Shown here: positions 9,041 through 19,318 of the stretch, one piece after another
Position numbering within the stretch: position 1 is the stretch's first letter
How the letters are laid out: each line of letters opens with the position of its first letter
Assembly: GCA_963575745.1 (NCBI GenBank)
Contig: CAUYUJ010001336.1
Location: 1,087,676-1,110,175 of the forward strand
Length of the DNA stretch: 22,500 nucleotides
Direction: 5' to 3'
From: Prorocentrum cordatum
Taxonomy: Eukaryota > Sar > Dinophyceae > Prorocentrales > Prorocentraceae
Translations under genes and position numbers: made by a program
The notes under the pieces: generated by a model
Told to the model about the DNA's origin: nothing
Database searches by the model: none
The model's input: the letters and a program-made list of their open reading frames with translations, nothing else

Positions 9041-9166
9041 TACTGGGTGGGTGTGAAACGCAAGCGGAGGGGGCGGCGGGCGGCGGCGGGGGCAGAGGAG
9101 GAGAGGAGGGGAGACGCGGGCCACCGTCTCTTCAAAACGAGGACCCAACACCACAGGATGGTTGGG

Positions 9167-9646
9167 AAAAACATGTGTTTTGTATGTCGTTAATAGGGGC
9201 CATTTTGAAAACTGGAGGGCCTCTGGAGCCCCGGAAGTACAAGTGTTGGATAGAGAATTGAAAAGGAGCCCAGATGAAAACTGGAGGGCCGCTAGAATCC
9301 TGGATACACAACTGTATTTAATAACTGTAATAAGGGCCTCTTTGAAAACTAGAGGGTGTCTGGAATCCCGGAGACACAATTTTTATATAATTTCAATAAG
9401 GCCGCTATGAAAACTGAAGGGCGTCTTGAGTCTCGAGGAAACACATGTTTTATAACATAATTTTGAAATACACGGCCCCTTATGACAACTGGAAGGCCTC
9501 TGGAGCCCCGGGGAAAACAATTCTTGCAGATCGAACTCTAATAGGGGCCCCTCTGAAAACTGGAGGGCCTCTGGAGTCATGGGAAATAGCAAATTGTAAT
9601 ATGGGTGCCTATGAAAACTGGAGGGCCTCTGGAACTCCCGAGAAAA
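9167..9646 (+). repeat. S satellite, block 2
   Basis: Monomers start (GAAAACTGG or variant) at about 9207, 9276, 9344, 9409, 9484, 9555 and 9613, giving periods of 58-75 bp. Each has GGGCCTCTGGA, TCCCGGA, an A-tract, an AT-rich linker and a closing TAAGGGGCCC. The block ends in an A-tract where B2 starts. Confidence 0.88.
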
Positions 9647-11538
9647 TTAGCCTGGCGAAGGACCCAACCATATGCAACTGTGAATACCGCAAGGGTGGAT
9701 ATCGTTTTCGGCGGCGCTACCTCTGGGTAGTGGAGACGCATGCGAACACCCCCACTGGGGCCTTCGGTAGAGCTCCCCATGGGGCTACGAAGCGCTGCCC
9801 TGGGCGGGGGAACCGCATGCAGGCAGCCCCACTGGGGCCTTCGGTGGAGGCTTCCTGTAGGGCACGGAAAACGCTTGCCCTGGGTGGGGGAACCGCAAGC
9901 GGGCACCCAGTGGGGCTTCGGTGGAGCTCCCTCTGGGGTACGCAACGGTGCCCGGGTGAGGAACCGCATGAGGGCAGGGCCCACTGGGGCCTACGGTGGA
10001 GTTCCCTCTGGGGCTACGAAACGCTCACCTGGGTGGGGGGAACGCATGTGGACCCCCCCACGGGGGCCTACGGTGGTGCTCCCTCCGGCGGGGACCTACG
10101 ACAAGCTGCCCTGGGTGGGGTAACGCATGTGGACACCCCCACTGGGCTTCGGTGGAGTTCCCTCTGGGGCCACGAAACGCTTTTGCGCTGGGGGGGGGAA
10201 CCGCATGCGGGCACCCCCACTGGGGCCTCGGTGGAGCTCCCTATTGGGCCACGAAACGCGGCCCTGGGTTGGGGAACCGCATGCGGGCACCCCCATTGGG
10301 GCCTTCGGTGGAGCTCCCTATGGGGCCACGAAACGCTGCCCTGGGTGGGGGAACCGCATGCGAGAGCAGCCACTGGGGCCTACGGTGGAGCTCCCTATGG
10401 GTCCACGAAACGCTGCCCTGGATAAGGGAACCGCATGCGGGAGCAGCCACTGGGGCCTTCGGTGGTGCTCCTTATGGGGCCACGAAACGCTGCCCTGGGT
10501 GGGGAACCGCATGTGGACACCCCCACTGGAGCCTTCGGTGGAGCTTCTCTGGGGCTACGAAAACGCTTGCCATGGGTGGGGACTCGCATGCGGACACCCC
10601 ACGGGGGCCTTCGGTGGAGCTCCTATGGGGCACGTATACGCTGCGCTGGGTGGGGAACCGCATGTGGGAACCCCCACTGGGCCTTCGGTGGAAGCTCTAT
10701 GGGGCCACGAAAACGCTGCCTGGTGGGGGAACCGCATGTGGACACCCCCACTGGGGCCTTCGGTGGAGCTCCCTATGGGGCCACGAAACGCTGCCCTGGG
10801 TGGGGGAACCGCATGTGGACACCCCCCCTGGGGCCTTCGGTGGAGCTCCCTATGGGGCCACGAAGCGCTGCCCTGGGTGGGGGAACCGCATGTGGACACC
10901 CCCACTGGGGCCTTCGGTGGAGCTCCCTATGGGGCTACGAAACGCTTCCCTGGGTGGGGGAACCGCATGTGGACACCCCCACTGGGGCCTTCGGTGGAGC
11001 TCCCTCTGGGGCTACGAAACGCTGCCCTGGGTGGGAGAACCGCATGTGGACACCCCCACTGGGGCCTTCGGTGGAGCTCCCTATGGGGCCACGAAACGCT
11101 GCCTTGGGTGGGGGAACCGCATGCGAACACCCCCACTGGGGCCTTCGGTGGAGCTCCCTATGGGGCTACGAAGCGCTGCCCTGGGTGGGGGAACCGCATG
11201 CGAACACCCCCACTGGGGCCTTCGGTGGAGCTCCCTATGGGGCCACGAAACGCTGCCCTGGGTTGGGGAACCGCATGCGAACACCCCCACTGGGGCCTTC
11301 GGTGGAGCTCCCTATGGGGCCACGAAGCGCTGCCCTGGGTGGGGGAACCGCATGCGAACACCCCCACTGGGGCCAGTCACTGGGGCCTTCGGTGGAGCTC
11401 CCTATGGGGCTACGAAACGCGTGAGAGGTGTGCCGAGAGCAGAGGCAAGGAGGGGGAGGAGGGGGAGGGGCAGCGGGAGGAGTGGACGCGGGGCGCTGTC
11501 TCTTCAAAACGAGGACCCAACACCACAGGATGGTTGGG
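9647..11538 (+). mobile_element. Element B2 (HINE-like, non-autonomous)
   Basis: It begins TTAGCCTGGCGAAGGACCC, the best match to the common 5' end, with the arm CCCAACCAT at 9663-9671. It carries a 77-bp tandem core, a G/A-rich tract near 11440-11490 and the 3' end CTTCAAAACGAGGACCC. The terminal hairpin is CCCAAC (11516-11521)/GTTGGG (11533-11538), identical in sequence to that of B1. It encodes no transposition protein. Confidence 0.65.
9740..11425 (+). repeat. 77-bp minisatellite core of B2
   Basis: Units of about 77 bp alternate the shared half (CCTTCGGTGGAGCTCCCTAT, GGGGCCACGAAACGCTG) with a B2-specific half (CCCTGGGTGGGGGAACCGCA, TGxGAACACCCCCA). About 21 units; the 5' half is diverged with indels, while units from about 10730 to 11380 are nearly identical. 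All three forward frames stay open across it because the unit lacks stops and 77 is not divisible by three. Confidence 0.93.
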
Positions 11539-11782
11539 AAAAACATGCCATTTGTTTTACAGAATTTGAATAAGGCCTCCTCTGAAAACTGGAGGGCCTC
11601 TGGAGTCCCGGAAAAAGAAATCTTCTATACATAAAAACTCAATAGGGGCTTCTATGAAAACTGGAGTGCCTCAGGACTCCTGGAAAACAATGTGTTTTAT
11701 AGCAAAAATATGAAGGACCCCTCTGAAAACTGCAGGGCCTCTGGGCTCCTGGAAAACTATTGCTTTATATTGAATGTTTATT
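11539..11782 (+). repeat. S satellite, block 3
   Basis: Three clear monomers at about 11584, 11656 and 11723, with the usual TCCCGGAAA and AT-rich linker. Element C1 starts inside the AT-rich linker of the last monomer. Confidence 0.85.
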
Positions 11783-13438
11783 ATCATGCCCACCAGTGTG
11801 ATCTCGCACTGTATTATTTCGACCGACCGTGCCTGGAATGTGTTGGACGCGCCCTGGATGTGAAAAGAGATGTGTCCTGGACTGTGAACGCCGGGGTGTG
11901 TCCTGTCTCTGTCTGCTGGAATGTGTGCCTGGAATTTGCTCGGCGTGCCCTGGGATGAGCGAAGACATGTGTCCGGGAATGTGAACGCCGGGGTGTGTCC
12001 TCTCTCCGTCTGCTGGCCTGCGTGCTGGGATGTCTGCTGTCTGCGCGCTGCTCCGACCCTCTGTGTTGGCACGCGTGTCGACAGGTCAAAGGCTGTCCCC
12101 GTCCCATAGCCTTTTTTGCCCTCCCTCCACGAGCCCCCCACCACGGCTTCTTCCGACCGACCGTGCCCCCGCCCCCCTGTCCTCCGTGCCCCCCCCGCGG
12201 CTTATTCCGACCGACCGTGCCCCCTCCCCTCTCCCTGTCCCGTGCCCCTCTCCTTGTCTTATTCCGACCGATCGTGCCCCCCTCCTCTCCCTGTCCTCCG
12301 CCCCCCCTTCCCGTCCCCATTTCCCTTCCCCTCGCCTCACCTGGCTTCTTCCGACCGACCGTGCCCCCTCCCCCCTTCCCTGTCCCGTGCCTTTTCCCCG
12401 TCCCGTGGTCCTTTCCCCCCCTCGCCCCCCTTATTTTTTCCGACCGACCGTGCCCGCGCCCCCCCGTTCTCCGTGCCCCCCCCTGGCTCATTCCGACCGA
12501 CCGTGCTCCCCTCCCCTCTGCCTGCCCCGTGCCCCCCTGGCTTATTCCGACCGACCGCGCCACCCTCCTCTCCCTGTTTTCCGCCCCCCCTCCCCTCCCC
12601 ATTTCCGTCCCCCCTCGCCCCCGCCCTTGCTTATTCCGACCGGCCGTGCCCCTTCCCCTCGGCCTGTCCCGTGCCCTCTCCCCGATCCCCCCCCTGGCTT
12701 ATTCCGACCGACCGTGACCCCCTCCTCTGCCTGTCCTCCGCCTCCTCCCCTCCCCATTTCCCTCACCCCTCGCCCCCCCCCCTGGCTTATTCCGACCGAC
12801 CGCGCCCCTTTGTCCCTCCGTCCTTTGTGCCCCTCTGGCTTATTCCGACGTGCCCCGCCCTCCGTGCCCTCCGTCGTTTGTGCCCCCTTCTGGCTTATTC
12901 CGACCGACCGTGCCCCCTGTCCCGTGCCCCCCCCTATCATCTTATTCCGACCGATCGTGCCCCCCTCCTCTCCCTGCCCTCCGCCCGTCTCCCCTACCCT
13001 TTCCCTCCCCCTAGTTCCCCTTTTCCTTATTCCGACCGACCGTGCTCCCCCCCCCCCCCCTCTCCCTGTCCCCTGCCCCGCCCTCGCTTATTCCGACCGA
13101 CCGTGCCCCCTCCTCTCCCTGTCCTTTGCCCCCCATTCCCCTCACCATTTCCCTCCCCCATCGCCCCCTCCGAGCCTATTCCGACCGACCTTGCCCCCGC
13201 CCCTCTCCTTGTCCCGCGCCTTGTCCCTGTCCCGTGGCCTTTGTCCTCCATCCAGGAGTGCCCCCCTTGGTTTACTCCGACCGACCGTGCCCCCGCCCCC
13301 TTGGCCTATTCCGACCGATCATGCCCCCAACTTTGTGCCCGTCCCGTGCCCCACCTCCGACCGACCGTGCCCCCTCCCCTCTCCCTGCCCTCCGCCGTGC
13401 CCTCCCTCGCCCTCCTTCCTCGCAATCCTTTTCCCTTA
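11783..13438 (-). mobile_element. Element C1, 5' end (right side) missing
   Basis: The left edge has ATCATGCC (11783-11790) and AGTGTGAT (11795-11802), a weaker version of the perfect hairpin at the same place in C2, then GATCTCGCACTG and TTATTTCGACCGACCGTGCC. Read like A and B elements, the hairpin end is 3', so the element is placed on the minus strand. About 330 bases of moderately unique sequence (CCTGGAATGTG and similar motifs) precede the C/T-rich core. No matching arm is seen near 13430, where C2 abuts it. Confidence 0.5.
12125..13400. repeat. CCGACCGACCGTGCC repeat core of C1
   Basis: CTTATTCCGACCGACCGTGC recurs about 18 times at irregular 35-110-bp spacing, separated by C/T-rich filler (CCCCTCCCCTCTCCCTGTCC). 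The proline-rich open frames across 12030-14161 are translations of this low-complexity strand and are rejected as genes. Confidence 0.9.
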
Positions 13439-14100
13439 ATTATCATACCTGCTGGTATGATCTCGCACTGTGATCTCGCACTGAATTATTTCGACCGACG
13501 ACCCTGCCTGGGGATGTGTGCTGGACTGGGATGTGGCTTGGACGTGTGCTGGGACGTGTGTGCTTCGTGTGCTGGGATGCGTGCAGGGCTGTGTGCTGCC
13601 TCCATGTGCTGGGATACGTGCCGGCATGTGTGCTCTCCATGCCCTCCCGTCGCCCTGCTCCCCCCCGGCCCCCCCCCCCTGCACCCCTCCGCCCCGTGGC
13701 CCCCGTCTGCGAATTTCGACCGACCGACCGTGCCCCCCGTCTGCCCGACCGTGCCCTCCCGTCCCCCTGCCCCCCCCCTGTACCCTTCCACCCAGTGGCC
13801 CCGTCTGCGAATTTCGACCGACCGACCGTGCCCCCGGTCTGCCCGACCGTGCCATCCCATCCCCGTGCCCCCCCTCCCTCCGCACCCCTCCGCCCCGTGG
13901 CCCCCGTCTGCTCATTCCGACCGACCCACTGTGCCCCCCCGTCTGCCCGAGCGTGCCCTCCCGTCCCCCTGCTCCCCTTCCCCCTGTGGCCTCCCGTCTG
14001 CCTGTTCCGACCGACGGACCATGCCCCCCCCACCACCTCTGGCCCGTTGGCGTCCCATCTGCGCCCGAAGTTGTATGATCCTTGGGGCGAGTGCCTTTTG
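13439..14100 (-). mobile_element. Element C2 (HINE-like, minus orientation)
   Basis: The left edge is a perfect hairpin: ATCATACC (13442-13449), TGCT loop, GGTATGAT (13454-13461). GATCTCGCACTG (twice) and TTATTTCGACCGACGACCC follow, and the core has about 100-bp units holding TTCGACCGACCGACCGTGCC near 13711, 13812, 13912 and 14003. At the right side a single arm GTATGAT lies at 14073-14079. One arm at one end and a hairpin at the other mirrors A and B reversed, so I place it on the minus strand. Confidence 0.5.
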
Positions 14101-14430
14101 TAGGGGCCCCATGGAAACTGGAGGGCCCCTGGATTCTAGAACAATTCTACTTGATTCGTAAAACCGTTCAACCAGGGTCCCGATGAACAGTTGAAGGCCT
14201 CTGGGTTCCCGAACAAATTGTTTTAGATGGATGTGTAATACGGGTCCCTATGAAAACTGTAAGGGGGGCCTCTGGACCCCCAAAGAACAATTGTCAGATA
14301 CTAAGTTTTGATAGGGACCCCTGTGAATACTAGAGGGCCCCTGGACTCCCGGATAAATAATTCTTTTATAGAACTTCAATAAGGGGCCCCATGTGAAAAC
14401 TGGAGGGCCGCTGGCAACCGGAATAAAACA
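14101..14430 (+). repeat. S satellite, block 4
   Basis: Monomers at about 14112, 14182, 14250, 14325 and 14396 with GAAAACTGGAGGGCC variants. The last one (GGCCGCTGGCAACCGGAATA) runs into the A-tract that precedes B3. Confidence 0.85.
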
Positions 14431-14589
14431 TAGCCAGACGAAGGACCCAACCATATGCAGGTGTGAGTACCGCAATTGTGATTCACTTTTTCGGAAGTGA
14501 TCCCTATGAGGCAACGAACCGTGCTAGGGGTGTGCCGAAATGAGTGGCGTGGTACACAACGCGAACGAAAACGAACAACACAATGCGGA

Positions 14590-15713
14590 CTGCGCCACGG
14601 GGACCTTCCGTGGGGCTCCATATTGGGCCACGAAACGCTGTACTGGGTGAGGGAGACGCATGCGGACTGCGCCACGGGGACCTTCGGTGGAGTTCCCCCT
14701 GGAACCACGAAACGTGTGAGGGGTGTGCCGAAATGAATGGCGGGGGCGCATGCGGACTGTGCCACTGGGACCTTCGGCGGAGCTCCTGTGGGGCCACGAA
14801 GCGTGTGAGGGGTGTGCCGAAATGAGTGGCGGGGACGCGTGCGAACTGTGCCACTGGGACCTTCGGCGGAGCTCCTATGGGGCCATGAAGCGTGTGAGGG
14901 GTGTGCCGAAATGAATGGCGGGGACGCATGCGAACTGTGCCACTGGGACCTTCGGCGGAGCTCCTATGGGACCACGAAACGCGTGAAGGGTGTGCCGAAA
15001 CGAATGGCGGGGATCATGCGAACTGTTCCACTGGGACCTTCGGTGGAGCTCCTATGGGGCCACGAAACTTGTGAGTGGTGAGCCGGAATGAATGGCGGGG
15101 ACCCATGCGAACTGTGCCACTGGGGTCTTCGGCTGACCCCCTATGTGGCCACGAAACGTGTGAGGGGTGTGCCGACATGAGTGGCGGGGACGCGTGCGAA
15201 CTGTGCCACTGGGACCTTCGGCGGAGCTCCTATGGGGCCACGAAACGTGTGAGGGGTGTGCCGAAATGAATGGCGGGGACGCATGCGAACTGTGCCACTG
15301 GGACCTTCTGCGGAGCTCCTATGGGGCCACGAAGCGTGTGAGGGGTGTGCCGACATGAATGGCGGGGACGCGTGCGAACTGTGCCACTGAGACCTTCGGC
15401 GGGGCTGTGATGGGGCCACGAAACGTGTGAGGGGTGTGCCGAAATGAGTGGCGGGGACGCGTGCGAGCTGTGCCACTGGGACCTTCGGCGGACCCCCTAT
15501 GTGGCCACGAAGCGTCTGAAGGGTGAGCCGAAATGAATGGCCAGGACGCATGCGGACTGTGCCACTGGGACCTTCGGCGGAACTCGTATGGGGCCACGAA
15601 ACGTGTGAGGGGTGTGCCAAAATGAATGGCGGGGACGCATGCGAACTGTGCCACAGGGACCTTCGGTGGAGCTCCTATGGGGCCGCGAAACGTGTGAGGG
15701 GTGTGCTGAAGTG
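14590..15713 (+). repeat. 89-bp minisatellite core of B3
   Basis: Units with GGGACCTTCGGCGGAGCTCC, TATGGGGCCACGAAACGTGT and GAGGGGTGTGCCGAAATGAA recur every 89 bp (for example from 14723 to 14812). About thirteen units, more uniform than the B2 5' half. The first unit carries a B2-type half (CGCTGTACTGGGTGAGGG) instead. Confidence 0.92.
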
Positions 15714-15736
15714 ATGATGATGACGGCGATGACGAC

Positions 15737-15783
<47 letters not shown>

Positions 15784-15875
15784 AGATGATGATGATGATG
15801 ATGATGATGATGACGATGATGATGATGATGAAAGGAGGGGAGGAGGGAGGAGGAGGAGGAGGAGGAGGAGGAGAC
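15711..15875 (+). repeat. GAT then GGA microsatellites
   Basis: GATGAT repeats with GAC/GGT/GAA interruptions to about 15832, then GGAGGAGGA to about 15872. They occupy the place of the G/A-rich tract that precedes the 3' end in B1 and B2. Confidence 0.9.
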
Positions 15876-15925
15876 GCTGGGACCGTCCCTTCAAAACGAA
15901 GACCCAACAACACAGGTTTATTGGG

Positions 15926-17128
15926 ACAAAAAACATTGTTGCATATAGCATCCGGATAGAGGCCCCAATGAATACTGGAGGGTCTTTGGGGTCTAGAGGA
16001 AAAAACAATTTTTGTCTATAGAATTCTGATGGGGTCGCTCTGAAAACTGGAAGGCCTCTGGAACCCAAGAATAAACAATGGTTTCTATTAAAAAATGTCA
16101 TATGGGAGCCCTTTGAAAACTGGAGGGCCTCCGGAATCCCGGAAACAAATATCTTGATATAGAATTGTAACGAAGGCCCTTAACATACATACATACATAC
16201 ATACATACATACATACGTACATACATACGTACATACATACATACATACATACATACAAAAAAAACAGATGAAAACTGGAGGGCCGCTGGAGTCCCAGGGG
16301 GGAAACAAAACAGTTGTTTGATTCATCATCGTGATAAATGCCCACTCATGACACCTGCAGGTCCCCTGGAATCACGGCAAATAAACAATTAGTTGTGTAA
16401 AGAATTTCCATGCCCCCCCCCCCATGAAAACTGAAGAGCCTCTGGAATCCCGGAAAAGAAATTGTTTGATACAGAATGTTAGATGACGGGCTCTATGAAG
16501 ACTGGAGGGCCTCTGCAGTTCTGGAATTTTGATATAGGTGGCCCCATGAGAACCGGAGGGCCTCTGGAATCCCGGAGAAACAATTGTTAGATAGAAAATG
16601 CGAGTACAAGCCCTTATTAAAACTGGAGGGCCTCTGGAATCCCTGAACAGAAAATCTTGTGATATCGGGTTTTAATCAGGGCCGCTCGGGAAACCGGAGG
16701 GCCTCTGAAGTCCCAGAGAGAAAACAAAACCGATGTTCTTTATTATAGATCGAACTTTAATAAGGCCCCTATGAAAACTGGAGGTCCGCTGGAATCTCGG
16801 AGAACCCATTCTCTTATACAGAAGTGGATTGGGGAACCTCATGAAAAGTGGAGGGCCTCTGGACTCCTGGAAACCAAACAATGTTTGATGTAGAATGTCA
16901 ATTGGGATCCCTAAAGCGACTGGAGCGCCTGTTCCGGGAACACTTGCTTGATATAGAAATTTAAGATTTGCCCCTTTGAAAACTGGAGGGCCCCTGGATT
17001 CCCGGAAAGCCACATGTTTTAAGTAGATTTTGAATAAACAAGGCCCCACATGAAAATTGTAGGGCCTCTGGACTCCTGGAAAACATGTTGTTTTTTACAT
17101 AGAAGTCGAATAGGGGCCCCTGATAAAA
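15926..17128 (+). repeat. S satellite, block 5
   Basis: The longest block, some 15-17 monomers with cores near 15968, 16040, 16111, 16268, 16427, 16560, 16618, 16765, 16842, 16977 and 17050. The AT-rich linkers repeatedly show CAATTGTT, GATATAGAATTT and AATAAGGGGCCC. An ACAT microsatellite interrupts it at 16184-16256. Confidence 0.9.
16184..16256. repeat. ACAT tetranucleotide microsatellite
   Basis: About 18 ACAT copies, two with T-to-G or A-to-G changes (ACGT), followed by poly-A. It sits at the linker position of an S monomer. Confidence 0.95.
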
Positions 17129-17280
17129 TTATCCCGGCAAAGCAACCTAACAGCGATGTGTAGGAGCATATCTGGAAGCATTCCCCTTAAGATTCGGATG
17201 AGAATCCAGTTGTAGAATTCTGCTGTTCTCGCAGTCGTAGTCGCATTCGCGATGACAGTCGCAGTGGCAACGGCAGTCGC

Positions 17281-18304
17281 AGTCCGCCTCAGCCTCAGCC
17301 TGCCTCAGCCTCAGCTCAGCCTGCCCTCAGCCATCAGCTGCCTCAGCCTCAGCCTCAGCCATGCTTCAGCCTCAGCATCAGTCTGCCCTCGCTCGGCCTC
17401 AGGCCTGCCTCAGCCTCAGCCTGCTCAGCCTCAGCCTAGCCTCAGCCTGCCTCACCATCAGCCTGCCTCAGCCTCAGCCTCAGCCTGCCTCTGCTCAGCC
17501 TCAGCCTGCTTCAGCCTTCAGCCTCAGTCTGCCTTCGTCGGCCTCGGCCCAGCCTGCTCTAAGCCTCAGCCAGCATCAGCCTCAGCCTCAGCCTCAGCCT
17601 GCCTCAGCATCAGCCTGCCTCAGCATCCGCCAGCGTCAGCCTCTGCGTCAGCCTCAGCCCTAGCCTTGCCGTTCCACTCCTCTCAGCCTGCTTCAGCCTC
17701 AGCCTCATATCTGACTTCAAGCCTCAGCCTCAGCTCAGCCTGTCTGCCTCAGAGCCTGCCTCAGCCTCAGCTCTGCCTCAGCCACTGCCTGCCTCAGCAT
17801 CAGTCTGCTTCAGCCTGCCTCAGCCTCACCCTGCATCAGCCTCAGCCTCAGCCTCAGCCTGCCTCAGCATCAGCCTGCCTCAGCCTCAGCCTCAGCCTGC
17901 CTCAGCCTCAGCCTCAGCCTGCTTCAGCCTCAGCCTCAGTCTGCCTTCACCCGCGGCCTCAGCCTCAGCATGCCTCAGCCTCAGCCTGCATCAGCCTCAG
18001 CCTCAGCCTCAGCCTGCCTCAGCCTCAGCCTGCCTCAGCCTCAGCCTCAGCCTCAGCCTGCTTCAGCCAAAGCCTCAGTCTGCCTTCAGCCTTGGCCTCA
18101 GCCTCAGCCTGCCTCAGCCTCAGCCTGCATCAGCCTCAGCCTCAGCCTCAGCCTGCCTCAGCCTCAGCCTGCCTCAGCCTCAGCCTGCCTCTGCCTCAGC
18201 CTCAGCCTGCTTCAGCCTCAGCCTCAGTCTGCCTTCAGCCTCGGCCTCAGCCTCAGCCTGCCTCAGCCTCAGCCTGCCTCAGCCTCAGCCTCAGCCTGCC
18301 TCAG
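17281..18304 (+). repeat. CTCAGC hexamer array of A1
   Basis: CCTCAG and CCTGCCTCAG units over about 1 kb, with occasional ATCAGC or TTCAGC. The 518-codon plus-strand frame starting near 17252 (Ser/Leu/Pro/Gln/Ala only) is a translation of this array. Confidence 0.95.
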
Positions 18305-18705
18305 CACTCAAAATGTGGCCCGGGAATGGAATTCTGGGAACTCGAAGAACACGAAGTGGCCTACAGTTGGCTCCGGGCAATCAAAATCATGCCCAGGAAT
18401 AGAGTTCTGGGAACTCGAAGACCACGAAGTGGCCTACAATTGGCTCCGGGCATTCAAAATGTGGCCCGGGAATGGAGTTCTGGGAACTCGAAGAGCACGA
18501 AATGGCCTACAGTTGGCTCCGGGCATCCAAAATGTGGCCCGGGAATGGAGTTCTGGGAAGTCGAAGAGCACGAAGCGGCCTACAATTGGCTCCGGGCATT
18601 CAAAATGTGGCCCGGGAATGGAAATCTGGGAAATCGAAGAGCACGAAGTGGCCTACAGTTGGCTCCGGGCATTCAAAATGTGGCCCGGGAATGGAGTTCT
18701 GGGAG
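18305..18705 (+). repeat. 73-bp tandem repeat of A1
   Basis: AAAATGTGGCCCGGGAATGG or a variant begins at 18310, 18383, 18456, 18529, 18602 and 18675, exactly 73 bp apart. Each unit continues TTCTGGGAACTCGAAGAGCA and TGGCCTACAGTTGGCTCCGG. The same unit occurs in A2 and A3. Confidence 0.95.
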
Positions 18706-18855
18706 CGCCAAGAGCGATTTTGCGAGGATGTCCCAAACGATTTGGGTGGCGGCGGCAGAGCGCCGGCAGATCGCCGGATCCCGCCCAGACCCCCCTGGGG
18801 AGTCATGATGCTCTCTTTTGACCCTACTAGAAACCTATCAGTCTTCGCTGTTAGG

Positions 18856-18935
18856 AAAAAAGTGGACGGCCTCTGGATGCCTAGAAAGCGCAATTGCGCT
18901 CTCTCTCTTTTTTTTTTTTCTCTCTCTCTCTCTCT

Positions 18936-18966
<31 letters not shown>

Positions 18967-19318
18967 CCTTTCTCTCTCTCTCTCTCTCTCTCTATATATA
19001 CACACATATGTGGAAAATGGAAGGCCTCTGAAGTCCTGGAAAAACAGATCCTTCTAGATATAATGTCATTCGGAACACGAATGAAAACTGGAAGCCTCTG
19101 AATTCTTAGAACAAACATATGTTTGAAATAGACTGTGAATAAGGGGCCCCTATGAAAACTGGAAAGCCTCAGGAGTCCCGGAAACAATAGTTGTGGTTAG
19201 AAATTTGGATCCCTATGAAAACTGGTGGGTCTCTGGAATCCTGGAACAAACATACGTTTTATATACAATGTTCATGTGGGGGCCCTTTGAAAACTGGAGG
19301 CCTCTGGAGCTCCGAAAA
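18856..19318 (+). repeat. S satellite, block 6
   Basis: The satellite resumes with AAAAAAGTGGACGGCCTCTGG directly after A1. Further monomers lie near 19012, 19081, 19152, 19217 and 19288. A CT microsatellite (18898-18993) replaces one linker. The block ends CTCCGAAAA, where A2 begins. Confidence 0.87.
18898..18993. repeat. CT dinucleotide microsatellite
   Basis: CTCTCT with a T12 interruption near 18908 and a few CCA/CCC interruptions, ending TATATATACACACATATG. Confidence 0.95.

Larger units (their letters stand above)
7638..9166 (+). mobile_element. Element B1 (HINE-like, non-autonomous)
   Basis: The 5' end TTAGCCTGGAGAAAGACCC is shared with B2 and, more loosely, with A elements. The arm CCCAACCAT lies at 7654-7662. 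Then come a coding-like segment, an 89-bp tandem core (about 7858-9040), a G/A-rich tract, CTTCAAAACGAGGACC, and a terminal hairpin CCCAAC (9144-9149)/GTTGGG (9161-9166). The last nine bases of the 3' end, reverse-complemented, equal the 5' arm. GGGAAAAACAT occurs at both edges (7628-7638 and 9164-9174), either a target duplication or element sequence. No transposase is encoded. The Helentron-type assignment is inference. Confidence 0.65.
14431..15925 (+). mobile_element. Element B3 (HINE-like, non-autonomous)
   Basis: It begins TAGCCAGACGAAGGACCC with the arm CCCAACCAT at 14446-14454, then ATGCAGGTGTGAGTACCGCA as in B1 and B2. It has an 89-bp core, a GAT microsatellite, a GGA tract and a 3' end CTTCAAAACGAAGACCC. 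The hairpin is reduced to CCCAA (15903-15907)/TTGGG (15921-15925). No protein is encoded. Confidence 0.63.
17129..18855 (+). mobile_element. Element A1 (HINE-like, non-autonomous)
   Basis: Starts TTATCCCGGCAAAGCAACC, with the arm ACCTAACAGCGA at 17145-17156. About 140 bases conserved in A2 and A3 follow (AGCATATCTGGAAGCATTCC, GCAGTCGTAGTCGCATTCGC). The core is a CTCAGC/CCTGCC hexamer array and then six 73-bp units. The conserved 3' part has GAGCGATTTTGCGAGGATG and GAGTCATGATGCTCTCTTTT. It ends in ACCTATCAG (18833-18841) facing CTGTTAGG (18848-18855); TCGCTGTTAGG is the reverse complement of the 5' arm. No transposase. Confidence 0.68.

Noticed and set aside
9996-11573. 525-codon and overlapping long plus-strand open frames as genes
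   Set aside because: They are translations of the 77-bp array in several phases at once; no frame is preferred and no domain is present.
12116-14161. 681-codon proline-rich open frame
   Set aside because: It follows the C/T-rich CCGACCGACCGTGCC repeats of C1 and C2 through into their ends; composition alone explains it.
15926-17128. S satellite as a CRISPR array
   Set aside because: Conserved block plus variable spacer is superficially similar, but the linkers resemble each other, the spacing varies widely, the repeats are divergent, and there are no cas genes.
17252-18808. 518-codon Ser/Pro/Gln/Leu protein
   Set aside because: Translation of CTCAGC hexamers followed by a 73-bp repeat that shifts frame at each unit.
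17129-18855. A elements as ordinary cut-and-paste MITEs
   Set aside because: Inverted ends are short and asymmetric, set in from the 5' edge, with a hairpin at one end only, and no consistent target-site duplication was found by eye. Not fully excluded.
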